DNA of 24,613 nucleotides from a virus (IMGVR_UViG_3300045971_000411:1-24613), one strand, 5' to 3'; counted from the first letter of the stretch, positions 15,619 to 22,610 are shown. The notes: generated from the sequence alone by a model not told the origin. Translations and numbers: made by a program.

Positions 15619-15897
15619 TTAGTGATAATCCTCCAAATTAACATCAATAGCGTCTTGGTCATCGAATTTAAAAGTAATGCGCCAGTTCTTAGTAACGGTC
15701 ACGGCATACGTTCCCTTAAGCTCACCTTGCAGCGGGTGGAACTTGAAGCCGGGAATATTCATATCTTCCGCCCTGACAACAGTATCAAGACGGTCAAGGA
15801 TTCGATCTGTTCGTTCCTCAGTCTTTGCAATGATGCCACGGTGATCACCTTTTTTGAAGAACCGCTCAAGACCTTTGTGTTTGAATGTGCGTATCAT
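15619..15897 (-). CDS. higB: HigB-type toxin (RelE superfamily mRNA interferase)
   Basis: 92 residues. FKHKGLERFFKKGDHRGI at the start, then LDRLDTV and FHPLQGELKGTYAVTVTKNWRITFKF, ending with DVNLEDYH. This is the HigB/plasmid maintenance killer pattern. Members cut ribosome-bound mRNA. Length is full. A promoter with an overlapping palindrome lies upstream. It probably stabilises the element or gives abortive defence. Confidence 0.92.
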   Translation of the reverse strand: MIRTFKHKGLERFFKKGDHRGIIAKTEERTDRILDRLDTVVRAEDMNIPGFKFHPLQGELKGTYAVTVTKNWRITFKFDDQDAIDVNLEDYH

Positions 15898-15922
15898 GGT
15901 TTGCTGTAATCAGAGTTCATTC

Positions 15923-15950
15923 ATTGTAATATTAACAATTACATTGTCAA
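15923..15950 (-). promoter_or_regulatory. higBA promoter with operator
   Basis: On the minus strand TTGACA (15945-15950) and TACAAT (15923-15928) are 16 nt apart, about 25 nt before the higB start codon. The palindrome TGTAAT-N7-ATTACA (15925-15943) covers the -10 and spacer, as expected for autoregulation by HigA; a further TGTAAT lies at 15905-15910. Confidence 0.75.
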
Positions 15951-15982
15951 GCATTATTTAAAACATCTCGTTGAATTGGCTT

Positions 15983-16051
15983 CACCCGCTTGGGTGGTTT
16001 AACAAGCATATCAAGCCCGCTGTGCATTGCCGCGACATCCTACTGTCGCGG
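15983..16051 (+). promoter_or_regulatory. Leader hairpins upstream of KilA-N
   Basis: CACCC/GGGTG with a GCTT loop (15983-15996) and an 8-bp hairpin CCGCGACA/TGTCGCGG (16030-16051) precede the KilA-N start. The second is 17 nt before the ATG and could control initiation. Comparable hairpins precede the leader ORF at 13368. Confidence 0.45.
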
Positions 16052-16068
16052 GTATGAAAGGCTTGACC

Positions 16069-16569
16069 ATGAATCACAATTCCCAAGTTTCCGTATTTAT
16101 CGCTGGTGTTTCAATTCGTCAGGATGCCGAAGGGCGGTATTGCCTGAATGACCTTCACGATGCGGCGGTAAAGAATGGGGCGGTTAAGCGCACCACTGAA
16201 CCAGCCAGTTTTCTCAGAAGTCCTCAAACAATTGAATTGGTTCGTCAGTTGGAAACTACGTTAATTTCGCGTAGTTTAAGTCCGGTGTCAAAAACAGAAG
16301 GTCGTAACGGAGGAACTTTTGTTGTTCTTGAGCTTGTCTACGCCTACGCCATGTGGATTAGCCCATCGTTCTATCTGGACGTGATTAATACCTACCATGC
16401 GGTTGCAACCGGGAATATAACTCTTGAAAGCCTGCCTCCTGCCATCCTGACTCAAATAGGCGGAGTGATTAAGTCTGTAGTCATCAAGCAGGTCGGTGAA
16501 ATGGTAAAGCTCCAGCATAATTTGCGTTACGGCCATAGGTTCGATACAGGCGGACGATCTCCTGCATAG
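16069..16569 (+). CDS. KilA-N domain protein (putative antirepressor)
   Basis: 166 residues from the ATG at 16069, with AAAGG eight nt upstream; starts at 16027 and 16054 are alternatives. The KilA-N DNA-binding domain covers about residues 5-120: VSIRQDAEGRYCLNDLHDAAVKNG, FLRSPQTIELVRQL, then [29 protein letters not shown] palindrome in the coding DNA forms the loop between the two halves. KilA-N proteins often act as phage antirepressors. After about residue 152 the sequence comes from the reverse strand of an HTH gene fragment (RFDTGGRSPA), so the normal C-terminal domain is missing. It is the only full KilA-N domain in the window. Confidence 0.8.
   Translation: MNHNSQVSVFIAGVSIRQDAEGRYCLNDLHDAAVKNGAVKRTTEPASFLRSPQTIELVRQLETTLISRSLSPVSKTEGRNGGTFVVLELVYAYAMWISPSFYLDVINTYHAVATGNITLESLPPAILTQIGGVIKSVVIKQVGEMVKLQHNLRYGHRFDTGGRSPA
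16253..16277. repeat. KilA-N palindrome 10, in the intact gene
   Basis: AAACTACG / CGTAGTTT, 8-bp stem with a 9-nt middle, encoding ETTLISRSL between the two halves of the KilA-N domain. It aligns with palindromes 5 and 6. Confidence 0.9.
16330..16381. repeat. 52-bp inverted repeat, right copy
   Basis: The KilA-N coding segment [17 protein letters not shown], matched in reverse at 12602-12653 with one mismatch in 52 bp. Confidence 0.9.
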
Positions 16570-16669
16570 CTCCCATATAATCAGCCAGCCAGCGCGGGCT
16601 CGGTTCGCCGGAAGCCCAGCTAGACACGGTGGTGTTGCTTACTTCCAACTTGCGGGCTAGAAAGCTAAC
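16526..16669 (-). pseudogene. Truncated phage HTH regulator fragment
   Basis: The minus strand reads LARKLEVSNTTVSSW, SGEPSPRWLADYMGAMQEI and VRLYRTYGR, a helix-turn-helix of the phage type that recognises a DNA site with NTTVSSW. No start codon lies ahead because an in-frame TGA precedes it, and its other end overlaps the KilA-N gene. It is a fragment left by recombination. It supplied the odd C-terminus of the KilA-N protein. Confidence 0.55.
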
Positions 16670-16681
16670 TCAAAAATGAGT
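16668..16681. promoter_or_regulatory. Small operator-like palindrome
   Basis: ACTCA-AAAA-TGAGT lies upstream of the plus-strand gene at 16720, next to a possible -10 TACAAT (16693-16698) without a good -35. It may be the site once bound by the HTH protein encoded by the fragment next to it. Confidence 0.3.
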
Positions 16682-16719
16682 CGTAGATGCGGTACAATCG
16701 CACCGTGGAGGAAAAGCAA

Positions 16720-17052
16720 ATGACCAACTCAGACAACACCATTCCCGCGCCGCTTACACCTGAACAACTCCCAACTTGGTTCCGAGGGGATCCCGCAGAA
16801 GGCGATGAGCGTGGCCCGTTCTTAGTTATCAACAAAAGTGGCGATGTCCTTGACCGGCGCAACACCGGCGGGAAAGCGCCCGAGTGGGGGGACGGTTATT
16901 ACACCTCACGCCACGATTACGACTTTTCACCTGAGTACCTGGCGGAACAGGAAGCAAACTATCAGGCCATGCTTGAATCAGCCCCGGAACAAATCAAGCA
17001 GGCAATCGCCGAACGCAAACAGAAGCTTCTAGCCGAACAAAGCAAAGCTTAG
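16720..17052 (+). CDS. Hypothetical acidic protein
   Basis: 110 residues from the ATG at 16720, chosen for its GGAGG eight nt upstream. The sequence is acidic with Pro near the start, a central GPFLVINKSGDVLDRRN stretch and a Glu/Gln-rich C-terminal helix (EQIKQAIAERKQKLL). It is the last plus-strand gene in the middle region and converges with the minus-strand operon 13 nt on. I recognise no family. Confidence 0.6.
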   Translation: MTNSDNTIPAPLTPEQLPTWFRGDPAEGDERGPFLVINKSGDVLDRRNTGGKAPEWGDGYYTSRHDYDFSPEYLAEQEANYQAMLESAPEQIKQAIAERKQKLLAEQSKA

Positions 17053-17065
17053 TTATAACGCTGGT

Positions 17066-17383
17066 TTAAGTGGCTCGCCGTTGCTTTAACAGCCAAACGG
17101 TCACGTCGTTCGCAGATTGACTCCCTGCTGGATGTTTATCGGGATGGCACAGGCGGATGATCTGGGCAAGAATCTTCGGCGGTATTGAACCCGGTGTCCG
17201 GCTGGCAATTTCTAACTTCACTCTTAACAAATAATTTTCCTTGCGCAAGCTCTCCAGCGCTCTTGCGTTGGCCGCGAGCTGCTTAATGGTTTGACTACAA
17301 TCCCAGCAGACAGCCACCGGCCGCTTGAGAGGATTCGGCGTTTTCAGGCAACAGGGGCACACCTTGACTTTGCGTTCCGTCAT
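17066..17383 (-). CDS. Zinc-ribbon protein with DnaJ-like HPD motif
   Basis: 105 residues from the ATG at 17383, which forms TGATG with the upstream stop codon; an earlier ATG at 17395 is possible. The N-terminus has C-x2-C (CPCC), then C-x2-C (CWDC) 13 residues on. A helical stretch follows, then IIRLCHPDKHPAGSQSANDVT with the HPD tripeptide of J-domains and TVWLLKQR. Many phages have a short protein of this kind. It might recruit host DnaK for replication, but this is inference; the J-domain is not complete. Confidence 0.6.
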   Translation of the reverse strand: MTERKVKVCPCCLKTPNPLKRPVAVCWDCSQTIKQLAANARALESLRKENYLLRVKLEIASRTPGSIPPKILAQIIRLCHPDKHPAGSQSANDVTVWLLKQRRAT

Positions 17384-17895
17384 CACAATTTCCATTGATC
17401 AAAAAAATAATCTGGCACAGTTGGGTTCGTAAATGTAAGCGCTGCCTTGGGGCTTTTGCGGAGTCCTACCATTGCGCACTCTGCAGCATCTGTAACTAAA
17501 TTAATCTGAGTCTCCCCAGTGCGCGCATTGAAAACATTCACGTTGTAGAGCGGGCGCGCATTAACCGGGAATTTTCCCTTGGAATTTAGCCCTATGACCC
17601 ACTCCCTTTGGCGGTTGTAACAGCTCACGCATATTTTGGCTTGGATCAAGCGCTGATCTGTGCGCCCGCAGCGGCAACACATCTTCTCAGGCAGGCCATA
17701 GACGATCTTCTCACCCGCATGAATTGCACCGATTTCACAGTTGACACATACGGAACCAGAGCAATTGTGCTTATTTTTCTTGTTCTTTTTGAACTGAGCA
17801 GAACAGGTTGATACCGAAATGGTCGCCCTCTGCTTCTCGCAACTGAAATAATTTCCCGGCGCATAATCGACTTCAAAGTAAGCTACTGTTGCCAT
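17383..17895 (-). CDS. Multi-cysteine zinc-binding protein
   Basis: 170 residues. CSGSVCVNC at about 45-53 and CCRCGRTDQRLIQAKICVSC at about 73-92 provide several C-x2-C pairs, the second being a standard zinc ribbon followed by YNRQREW. The C-terminal part lacks a known domain. Good GGAG upstream. It may bind DNA or RNA. Its stop codon overlaps the next start (TGATG). Confidence 0.6.
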   Translation of the reverse strand: MATVAYFEVDYAPGNYFSCEKQRATISVSTCSAQFKKNKKNKHNCSGSVCVNCEIGAIHAGEKIVYGLPEKMCCRCGRTDQRLIQAKICVSCYNRQREWVIGLNSKGKFPVNARPLYNVNVFNARTGETQINLVTDAAECAMVGLRKSPKAALTFTNPTVPDYFFDQWKL

Positions 17896-17907
17896 GACAA
17901 GCCTCTC

Positions 17908-18690
17908 CTATTTGCCTGTTCCACAAACCAGATTGCGGAGAATTTCTGGGTTTGCACTTTTGTCACTATCCTGTTGGAGAACATGTTCCAGCACAGATAG
18001 CGCTTCGTCCCTATCGCGCGGCGGTAGGTGTGCCAGCATATATTCATAAATAAAATTCTCGCGCGCCCAAACTTCTCTACTAAACTCGAATGAGTCAATG
18101 GAACTACGCAAGGAATATAATTCCTCCCAAAAAGCGATTTCATAAAGACAGTCACTCATTGTTGTCGGCACCATCTCGTTGTGTTTCAAAAAGCGCTGGT
18201 TACACTCATCTTGTGGAAGAAAAACACCATCTTTTTCCACCTTGATACCGCGAAGTGCCTTGGTGCAGAATTTTTCCGCCGGTGTTTCGGCAAAGAGGGC
18301 ATCATCTGAACCGAACCGCGAAAGTGCCTCGTTCTTGCGTCCTAGTTTCTTTACAGCATGATTTGCCAATTCGGATAAATCACCAAAATCAATAAACCGA
18401 ATACCAGCAAGGAAGTTGCCCTGATTAGCTTTTATCATGTAGGTGTTGTATCGGCTTCCCAGTTCTTTCATCGGCGTTTTGATAGCTCCAATGGCTTCCA
18501 GTGCCAATTTGATGTGATTGGCATTGCCGGTGTTTACCACTTCCTCAAGCCAAATAACGGCATCAACCTCTTTATCTCCGGTCACTGGTTTCTGGGGTGG
18601 CAACTCCGGTGGTATTGTCAGGGCCGTTAAATCACTGTGTTTGATCGGGGGCAAGGTCATCAAATTGCGGAGAGTTACGTTGTCATGCAT
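17908..18690 (-). CDS. Hypothetical protein (260 aa)
   Basis: 260 residues, Pro-rich near residues 26-36 and helical after, with no membrane segment or recognised motif. An AAGGAAA precedes the ATG. It sits in the operon of the replication genes, 15 nt after the upstream gene and 12 nt before the zinc protein. I do not recognise a function. Confidence 0.65.
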   Translation of the reverse strand: MHDNVTLRNLMTLPPIKHSDLTALTIPPELPPQKPVTGDKEVDAVIWLEEVVNTGNANHIKLALEAIGAIKTPMKELGSRYNTYMIKANQGNFLAGIRFIDFGDLSELANHAVKKLGRKNEALSRFGSDDALFAETPAEKFCTKALRGIKVEKDGVFLPQDECNQRFLKHNEMVPTTMSDCLYEIAFWEELYSLRSSIDSFEFSREVWARENFIYEYMLAHLPPRDRDEALSVLEHVLQQDSDKSANPEILRNLVCGTGK

Positions 18691-18705
18691 GGCAGTTTCC
18701 TTTTG

Positions 18706-19014
18706 TTAGAGTTCGATTTTTGAAGTGCCGATTACTGGATTGCTTAAGTCGGGCAGCAAGCCGTAACCGAAGGGGATTTCCACATGGGCCATTTCTGCCA
18801 AAACGCGTATCTCATCGAGAATGTCTTTGTTTTCCCGGACGACGTTCGCCCAACGATCAATTGCATTAGGCAACAACCTGAAAGCATTTGCCCGGAGGTT
18901 TCCTTCATCGTGCAGATAATTTGCCAGCGCGTTGTTTAGTTCTTTACGCGCGTCGCTGATTCTCTGATCAATGATTTTCGATGCTGTTATGCCGTTTTGT
19001 GTTTCAGTATTCAT
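18706..19014 (-). CDS. Hypothetical helical protein
   Basis: 102 residues, helical (KELNNALANYLHDEGNLRA..., RWANVVRENKDILDEIRVLAEMA), with GGAGG before the ATG. It follows the DGR-like variable gene. I considered the DGR accessory protein Avd, which is also a small helical protein of about 120 residues, but saw no sequence match. No family recognised. Confidence 0.6.
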   Translation of the reverse strand: MNTETQNGITASKIIDQRISDARKELNNALANYLHDEGNLRANAFRLLPNAIDRWANVVRENKDILDEIRVLAEMAHVEIPFGYGLLPDLSNPVIGTSKIEL

Positions 19015-19098
19015 GTTGCCTCCATTGGTAGTTGAGTTGGTTTGTTAAATTTTTCGCTGATTTAGTAGCCAAGATGACGCTTGGTTTGCGGTAATCAT

Positions 19099-19120
19099 GG
19101 TCACGGCTTACGCCGCGACC
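19099..19120 (-). promoter_or_regulatory. DGR-type hairpin downstream of the variable region
   Basis: On the minus strand GGTCGCGGC-GTAA-GCCGTGACC forms a 9-bp stem (one G-T pair) closed by GTAA, a GNRA-type tetraloop. It begins 12 nt after the stop codon of the variable gene. Diversity-generating retroelements carry a hairpin with a GRNA or GNRA-like loop just past the variable repeat, where it raises retrohoming efficiency. Confidence 0.65.
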
Positions 19121-19132
19121 CGTGGCCCGAGA

Positions 19133-19846
19133 TCAGAGACTCTTGGTGCAGCGGACGCCCACGTAGTCGCCGCGATACTCGGGATAGCCGAGGCTGAGAT
19201 AGAACACACCGGCCCCCGAGAGCGAGCCGAAGCAGCCGCCCCGCACGAGCGCATTACCAGACCAATCCCATACTTCGTAGTTGCCCATACCTTTTTCTTC
19301 GCTTGGATATTGGGGTGTGCTAATTGACGGAGAATTACTGTCAAAGTCGCTGTCGATGATTCCGTCCTCGTTGCCTTGAACGTTATCGGAAACCCACTGA
19401 TAGATATTCCCGTTCAGGTCGCAGATTCGCTCGCCATTAGATAGGGTGAGCCAGCGTTGCTCTGTTTCGTCCGGCGATACGAAGTTGCCCGGCTGAGCTT
19501 CATTTACTGTGTCGTTGCGCAAACCTTGGAATAGATCACCTTCACCGACTTTTCCGCCAGTCCAGTTGCAATCCTGATTTGCGACATCGTGCGCAATAGC
19601 AAGCCATTGCGTTTCAGTGATCCGTTCGCCGCCAATAGATTTACAAACTTCCTGTGCCTCGTAGAAGCTAATGTCTACCAAAGGCTTGGCCTCTGCATTG
19701 ATTACTGCTTTGCCATCCGGCCCTTTGCCGCATACGTATTGACCTACTTGAAACGATGGCACCATGGTGCCGTTTGGCAAGGTGACCGCCGGTACGATTA
19801 TGAATATTTCATGTTCAGTGCTGCTTTGTTCGGTTGCGGTGTTCAT
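19133..19846 (-). CDS. FGE-sulfatase-like (C-type-lectin-fold) variable protein of DGR type
   Basis: 237 residues, start supported by AAGGAGG 5 nt upstream. The formylglycine-generating-enzyme-like fold is visible: VPAVTLPNGTMVPSFQVGQY, then KPLVDISFYEAQEVCKSIGGERI, ERICDLNGNIYQWVSD and YEVWDWSGNALVRGG. The last 35 residues, after RGG, read as AGVFYLSLGYPEYRGDYVGVRC, the usual ending of DGR variable proteins. There the ligand-binding residues are Cys, Phe, Gly, Ser, Leu, Tyr, Asp, where templates have AAC/AAT codons. No signal peptide. The gene is in the replication operon, an unusual place. It may be a display or receptor-binding protein. No reverse transcriptase is in the window. Confidence 0.85.
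   Translation of the reverse strand: MNTATEQSSTEHEIFIIVPAVTLPNGTMVPSFQVGQYVCGKGPDGKAVINAEAKPLVDISFYEAQEVCKSIGGERITETQWLAIAHDVANQDCNWTGGKVGEGDLFQGLRNDTVNEAQPGNFVSPDETEQRWLTLSNGERICDLNGNIYQWVSDNVQGNEDGIIDSDFDSNSPSISTPQYPSEEKGMGNYEVWDWSGNALVRGGCFGSLSGAGVFYLSLGYPEYRGDYVGVRCTKSL
19136..19252 (-). other. Candidate DGR variable region (VR) with IMH-like end
   Basis: Codons 199-237. The stretch is GC-rich and low in A against the rest of the gene, with codons ending in C and scattered changes to TGC, TTC, GGC, CTC, TAC where DGR templates have AAC. The 3' end is followed by a GC-rich stretch (IMH-like) and the hairpin at 19099-19120. Borders are approximate because no template repeat is available to compare. 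Confidence 0.7.
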
Positions 19847-20028
19847 TGCTGCCTCCTTCGGTTGGGTTGGTTTGTGGGACTGTTTGAATTAGATTTCATT
19901 ACTTCTATGCGCAATCTTTTGATTTCGGTATTGAGCTTGTTCAGGTGTTTTGTTTTGCCGGACAGGATTGCCATTGCGCGCTCGGCGAGTGTGTTGTCCA
20001 GCATGGTTTCAGGAAGTGAATTTTTCAT
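19843..20028 (-). CDS. Small coiled-coil protein
   Basis: 61 residues, basic, with the heptad-like stretch LNKLNTEIKRLRIEVMKS and a polar Asn/Pro/Arg C-terminus. It overlaps the helicase by 4 nt and the variable gene by 4 nt, so it is in the same translation-coupled chain. Function unknown. Confidence 0.55.
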   Translation of the reverse strand: MKNSLPETMLDNTLAERAMAILSGKTKHLNKLNTEIKRLRIEVMKSNSNSPTNQPNRRRQQ

Positions 20029-20984
20029 GCGTATTCATCCATGGAATAATTCATTGCCCGTGGGCTTTCCATGAATCGCATTGAGTTCACGTCAAACCAC
20101 AGTGCTATGCGGCCTTCCCATTCGCCGTTGCGTTGCTTGTCACAACAAATCATTGCATCAGGCGTTTTTCTGATTTCTTCCGAGGTGTCACCGTCTGCAA
20201 CCTTCTGTTCCTTTTTCTTGTTGCGCCAAACGGTCAGCACGTTGTCAACCTGATCGGTAATTGAACCTGAACCCTTAACGCTCATTTTTCCTGGCATGTT
20301 GAATTCATCTTCTGTTTTCTTTGCGTGGGTGACTAAGTGAACATGGCATTCGGTATCTTTAGCGAAAGCGCACAGACGATCTACAAAACGTTTCTGCCCG
20401 TTGTAGTCATCTTCACCAATACCGCACTTCATTAGCGAGTCAACAACGAAGTGTTCAACTAATAATTTTTCCGCTGCGTAGTACATCACCCCTATTACCT
20501 TGTCAGCAGACACCGTGCCCTGTTGGTCGTACAGCCACAGTTTTCCATCCGCGCGAGACACAAACTTATTGATAAACTCATTGCTTGGATTTCGCCCTCC
20601 AAGGGCTTGGCGGCACATTCTGGCCAGGGTTGTGACAGGTTTCATCTCCAAGCTGGCTATGCAAGCCTTGCGTGTGCGCAGGAGGTGCAAAATAACTTGC
20701 CCGAGGGCGTTGGATTTACCGTGCCCGTTAATTCCATTCCAAACGGTCACTTCGGAATGACGAAAGCGAATAAGGTTTTCAGTCTTTGGCCACGGCATAC
20801 AATCACCAGTTTCGCCTTCGCTGTCGTCGAAGTGGCTAACAAGTTGGTCAAGAAAGCTGCTGGGTACTTTGACATTGACGTGATCTGCTGTGTCACGCTC
20901 AGTCATGTGCCGGTTAATCTCTGCCTCATTGATCATGAGTTTTGCAAAGGCTTGAGCTTGTGCTTCGTTTTGTGGGGCGTTCAA
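20025..20984 (-). CDS. DnaB/Twinkle-like replicative helicase (ATPase domain)
   Basis: 319 residues. Walker A is GINGHGKS (84-91); SLEM (E113) follows; Walker B is HFVVDSL (D182); H220 in VHLVTHAKK and the segment GSGSITDQVDNV (238-249) match the DnaB-family motifs H3-H4; a CDKQRNGEW Arg near residue 285 is typical. The N-terminal DnaB domain is replaced by 75 other residues, as in phage helicases. The start is a TTG that overlaps the upstream stop (TTGA), with GAGGTG ahead. Role: unwinding DNA at the element's replication fork, loaded by the O-type protein two genes upstream. Confidence 0.85.
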   Translation of the reverse strand: MNAPQNEAQAQAFAKLMINEAEINRHMTERDTADHVNVKVPSSFLDQLVSHFDDSEGETGDCMPWPKTENLIRFRHSEVTVWNGINGHGKSNALGQVILHLLRTRKACIASLEMKPVTTLARMCRQALGGRNPSNEFINKFVSRADGKLWLYDQQGTVSADKVIGVMYYAAEKLLVEHFVVDSLMKCGIGEDDYNGQKRFVDRLCAFAKDTECHVHLVTHAKKTEDEFNMPGKMSVKGSGSITDQVDNVLTVWRNKKKEQKVADGDTSEEIRKTPDAMICCDKQRNGEWEGRIALWFDVNSMRFMESPRAMNYSMDEYA

Positions 20985-21322
20985 ATCATCACCTCGCCAT
21001 TTGAATGTTTCAGGATTAGGGTTGTGGGCATGTCGATTGCAAAGGCTTGCAGAATGCGCGGATTCACATTCAGGATTGCTCTTGCCATATCCAGCACACG
21101 GTTTGCGTGTTGATCGCGGTAGGCGATAATCACATCAAGGCCAGCAAGGAAGCGAAGCTCAAGCGTGTCAGCGTCAATTTCGCTATCAACTACAACATGC
21201 GGATACAATCTGCCAGTGTTCCAATCGAATGCAACTACAACGGAATTATTGGGCACCTCTCCGGCAATGCGAGCCTCCATGATGCGTTTGCCAAATGCAG
21301 GGAATCGTTTGAACTTGCTCAT
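20981..21322 (-). CDS. Hypothetical phage protein
   Basis: 113 residues, with VVVAFDWNTGRLYPHVVVDSEIDADTLELRFLAG near the middle, beta-rich. It is coupled by ATGA overlaps to the initiator and to the helicase. Its position between initiator and helicase suggests a replication accessory role, but there is no known motif. Confidence 0.6.
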   Translation of the reverse strand: MSKFKRFPAFGKRIMEARIAGEVPNNSVVVAFDWNTGRLYPHVVVDSEIDADTLELRFLAGLDVIIAYRDQHANRVLDMARAILNVNPRILQAFAIDMPTTLILKHSNGEVMI

Positions 21323-22086
21323 ACGTAATTCCCCAGCTCTGAATTACCATTCGCTGATTCCCCAAGTTGCCCAGCGTAGCTAGAATATTTTCCAGCATTG
21401 AAAAGAGTTGCAGGGCGCAGATATTTATTCATCTCCGGGTTAGATTTCCACTCAGAGGTTTTCTGGTCGATTACCTGTTTCATTTCCTCAACGGTTGCAC
21501 CCTCATTGAAGCGCGCCTGAATTAATTTGGTGTGAGATTCGACCAACTTGAATTTGCTCCCAACCTTTTCGTTTAGGTAGCTCAGTACGGCATCGCATTC
21601 CTTACCGTTGAGTTTGATTTTTTGAATGCCGGTTACCAAGTCGTCGGGTTTGCCCGACAATGTATTTGTATTACTTCTTAAATTCTTTAATTCTTGTTCT
21701 TGTGTTGGAGGTGTGTTGGAGGTGTGTTGCTCGTGTGTTGTTTTGTGTGTTGGCACATCGGGAGAGTTTTGGTATTTATCATAATTAACAATGGTATATA
21801 TTGAATAATTGCGTGTTGATTTGAGTGTTAGTATTTCCATTTTTTTAAGCCGATCCATAGAAGTGCGAATTTCCTGCACGGTTTGTTTGAGTTCATCGGC
21901 CAGCTTACGGACCGCACAAATGCCTTGGCCGCGCTCAAGCAAAATAACTCCATACTTGGTTCCAACTTTAATTTGCTTATGGCTGGCTTGAAGCGTCAGG
22001 AAAAACATGAGCGTAAAAGTGTTTGGCATTTGAAGAAGGCCGCTGTCCGCCACCTTGCGCCATATCCTCAGGTATCCGCGTTGCAC
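21319..22086 (-). CDS. Phage replication initiator, O-like with conserved C-terminal domain
   Basis: 255 residues from the GTG at 22086, one base past the upstream stop and with AGGG six nt ahead; a TTG at 22110 is possible but would overlap. The N-terminal 95 residues have a winged-helix pattern (YLRIWRKVADSGLLQMPNTF, then a helix-turn-helix LADELKQTVQEIRTSMDRLKKM). A linker rich in Thr and Pro follows, and the C-terminus AVLSYLNEKVGSKFKL, RFNEGATVEEMKQVIDQKTSEWKSN, MNKYLRPATLFN is the conserved phage C-terminal domain of DnaD/O-like proteins. It would bind the origin and load the helicase downstream. Confidence 0.8.
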   Translation of the reverse strand: MQRGYLRIWRKVADSGLLQMPNTFTLMFFLTLQASHKQIKVGTKYGVILLERGQGICAVRKLADELKQTVQEIRTSMDRLKKMEILTLKSTRNYSIYTIVNYDKYQNSPDVPTHKTTHEQHTSNTPPTQEQELKNLRSNTNTLSGKPDDLVTGIQKIKLNGKECDAVLSYLNEKVGSKFKLVESHTKLIQARFNEGATVEEMKQVIDQKTSEWKSNPEMNKYLRPATLFNAGKYSSYAGQLGESANGNSELGNYV

Positions 22087-22087
22087 G

Positions 22088-22255
22088 TTACACCCTGCAT
22101 TCTGCGGCAATGCGCCGGCATTCCGCCGTGTACTGCTCTGGCGTGAGATGATTGGGTAGTGCGGATTTCAGCGATTCGTACTTGGCGTATCGAGAATCAC
22201 GCGAACGGCGCTGTATCGCTCGCCGGGGGCGTTGAAGACTGGATTTTTCCTTCAT
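22088..22255 (-). CDS. Small basic protein
   Basis: 55 residues from the ATG at 22255 (GGAG seven nt upstream). Very basic (RPRRAIQRRSRDSRY), ending in two related helices with Cys. It lies between the excisionase-like gene (2 nt) and the initiator (1 nt). Could bind DNA; not recognised. Confidence 0.5.
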   Translation of the reverse strand: MKEKSSLQRPRRAIQRRSRDSRYAKYESLKSALPNHLTPEQYTAECRRIAAECRV

Positions 22256-22257
22256 GA

Positions 22258-22515
22258 TTACGCTCCACCGGATAACCACGAAGCGTACTTATCCACGTCG
22301 ATTAGTACTTTCCGTCCACGGCGGATGATTGCGCCGGTCGCACCTAGACCATTGCCAGGTATCTTGCGGCCTTTAGAATCGAAACGATCTTGTGATTTGA
22401 AAATGTGCCCGTGAATTGCGGCGGGTGTCAATCCAAGCAATGGAAAGCAACTCGGAATGGTTTTTATGGTCGCCAGCTTGGGAAGGGTGTTCGGTATAGC
22501 TTGAGATTCGCTCAT
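22258..22515 (-). CDS. AlpA/excisionase-like DNA-binding protein
   Basis: 85 residues. The segment FPLLGLTPAAIHGHIFKSQDRFDSKG and the ending GAIIRRGRKVLIDVDKYASWL follow the winged-helix MerR/Xis pattern, with a helix, a wing and a final RKVLID-xx-KYxxWL strand and helix. GGAG precedes the ATG. Next to an integrase it may be the excisionase or a transcription regulator. It lies 95 nt after the previous gene; the gap has only a weak CCCAG/CTGGG repeat and no clear promoter. Confidence 0.6.
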   Translation of the reverse strand: MSESQAIPNTLPKLATIKTIPSCFPLLGLTPAAIHGHIFKSQDRFDSKGRKIPGNGLGATGAIIRRGRKVLIDVDKYASWLSGGA

Positions 22516-22610
22516 GTTTTACGCTCCTGTGACCCAGTAAGTTCTGGGGTTCTATGCGTACTTTATGAGTGTTTTTTAGCTATTAGAAGGTGTGGAATTA
22601 TTAGGAATAC

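Noticed and set aside
18706-19014. DGR accessory protein Avd
   Set aside because: Size and helical content fit, but I see no Avd sequence pattern, and no reverse transcriptase or template follows.
22516-22610. A promoter or terminator in the gap after the integrase-linked gene
   Set aside because: Only a weak 5-bp repeat and AT-rich sequence are seen; no convincing -35/-10 pair.
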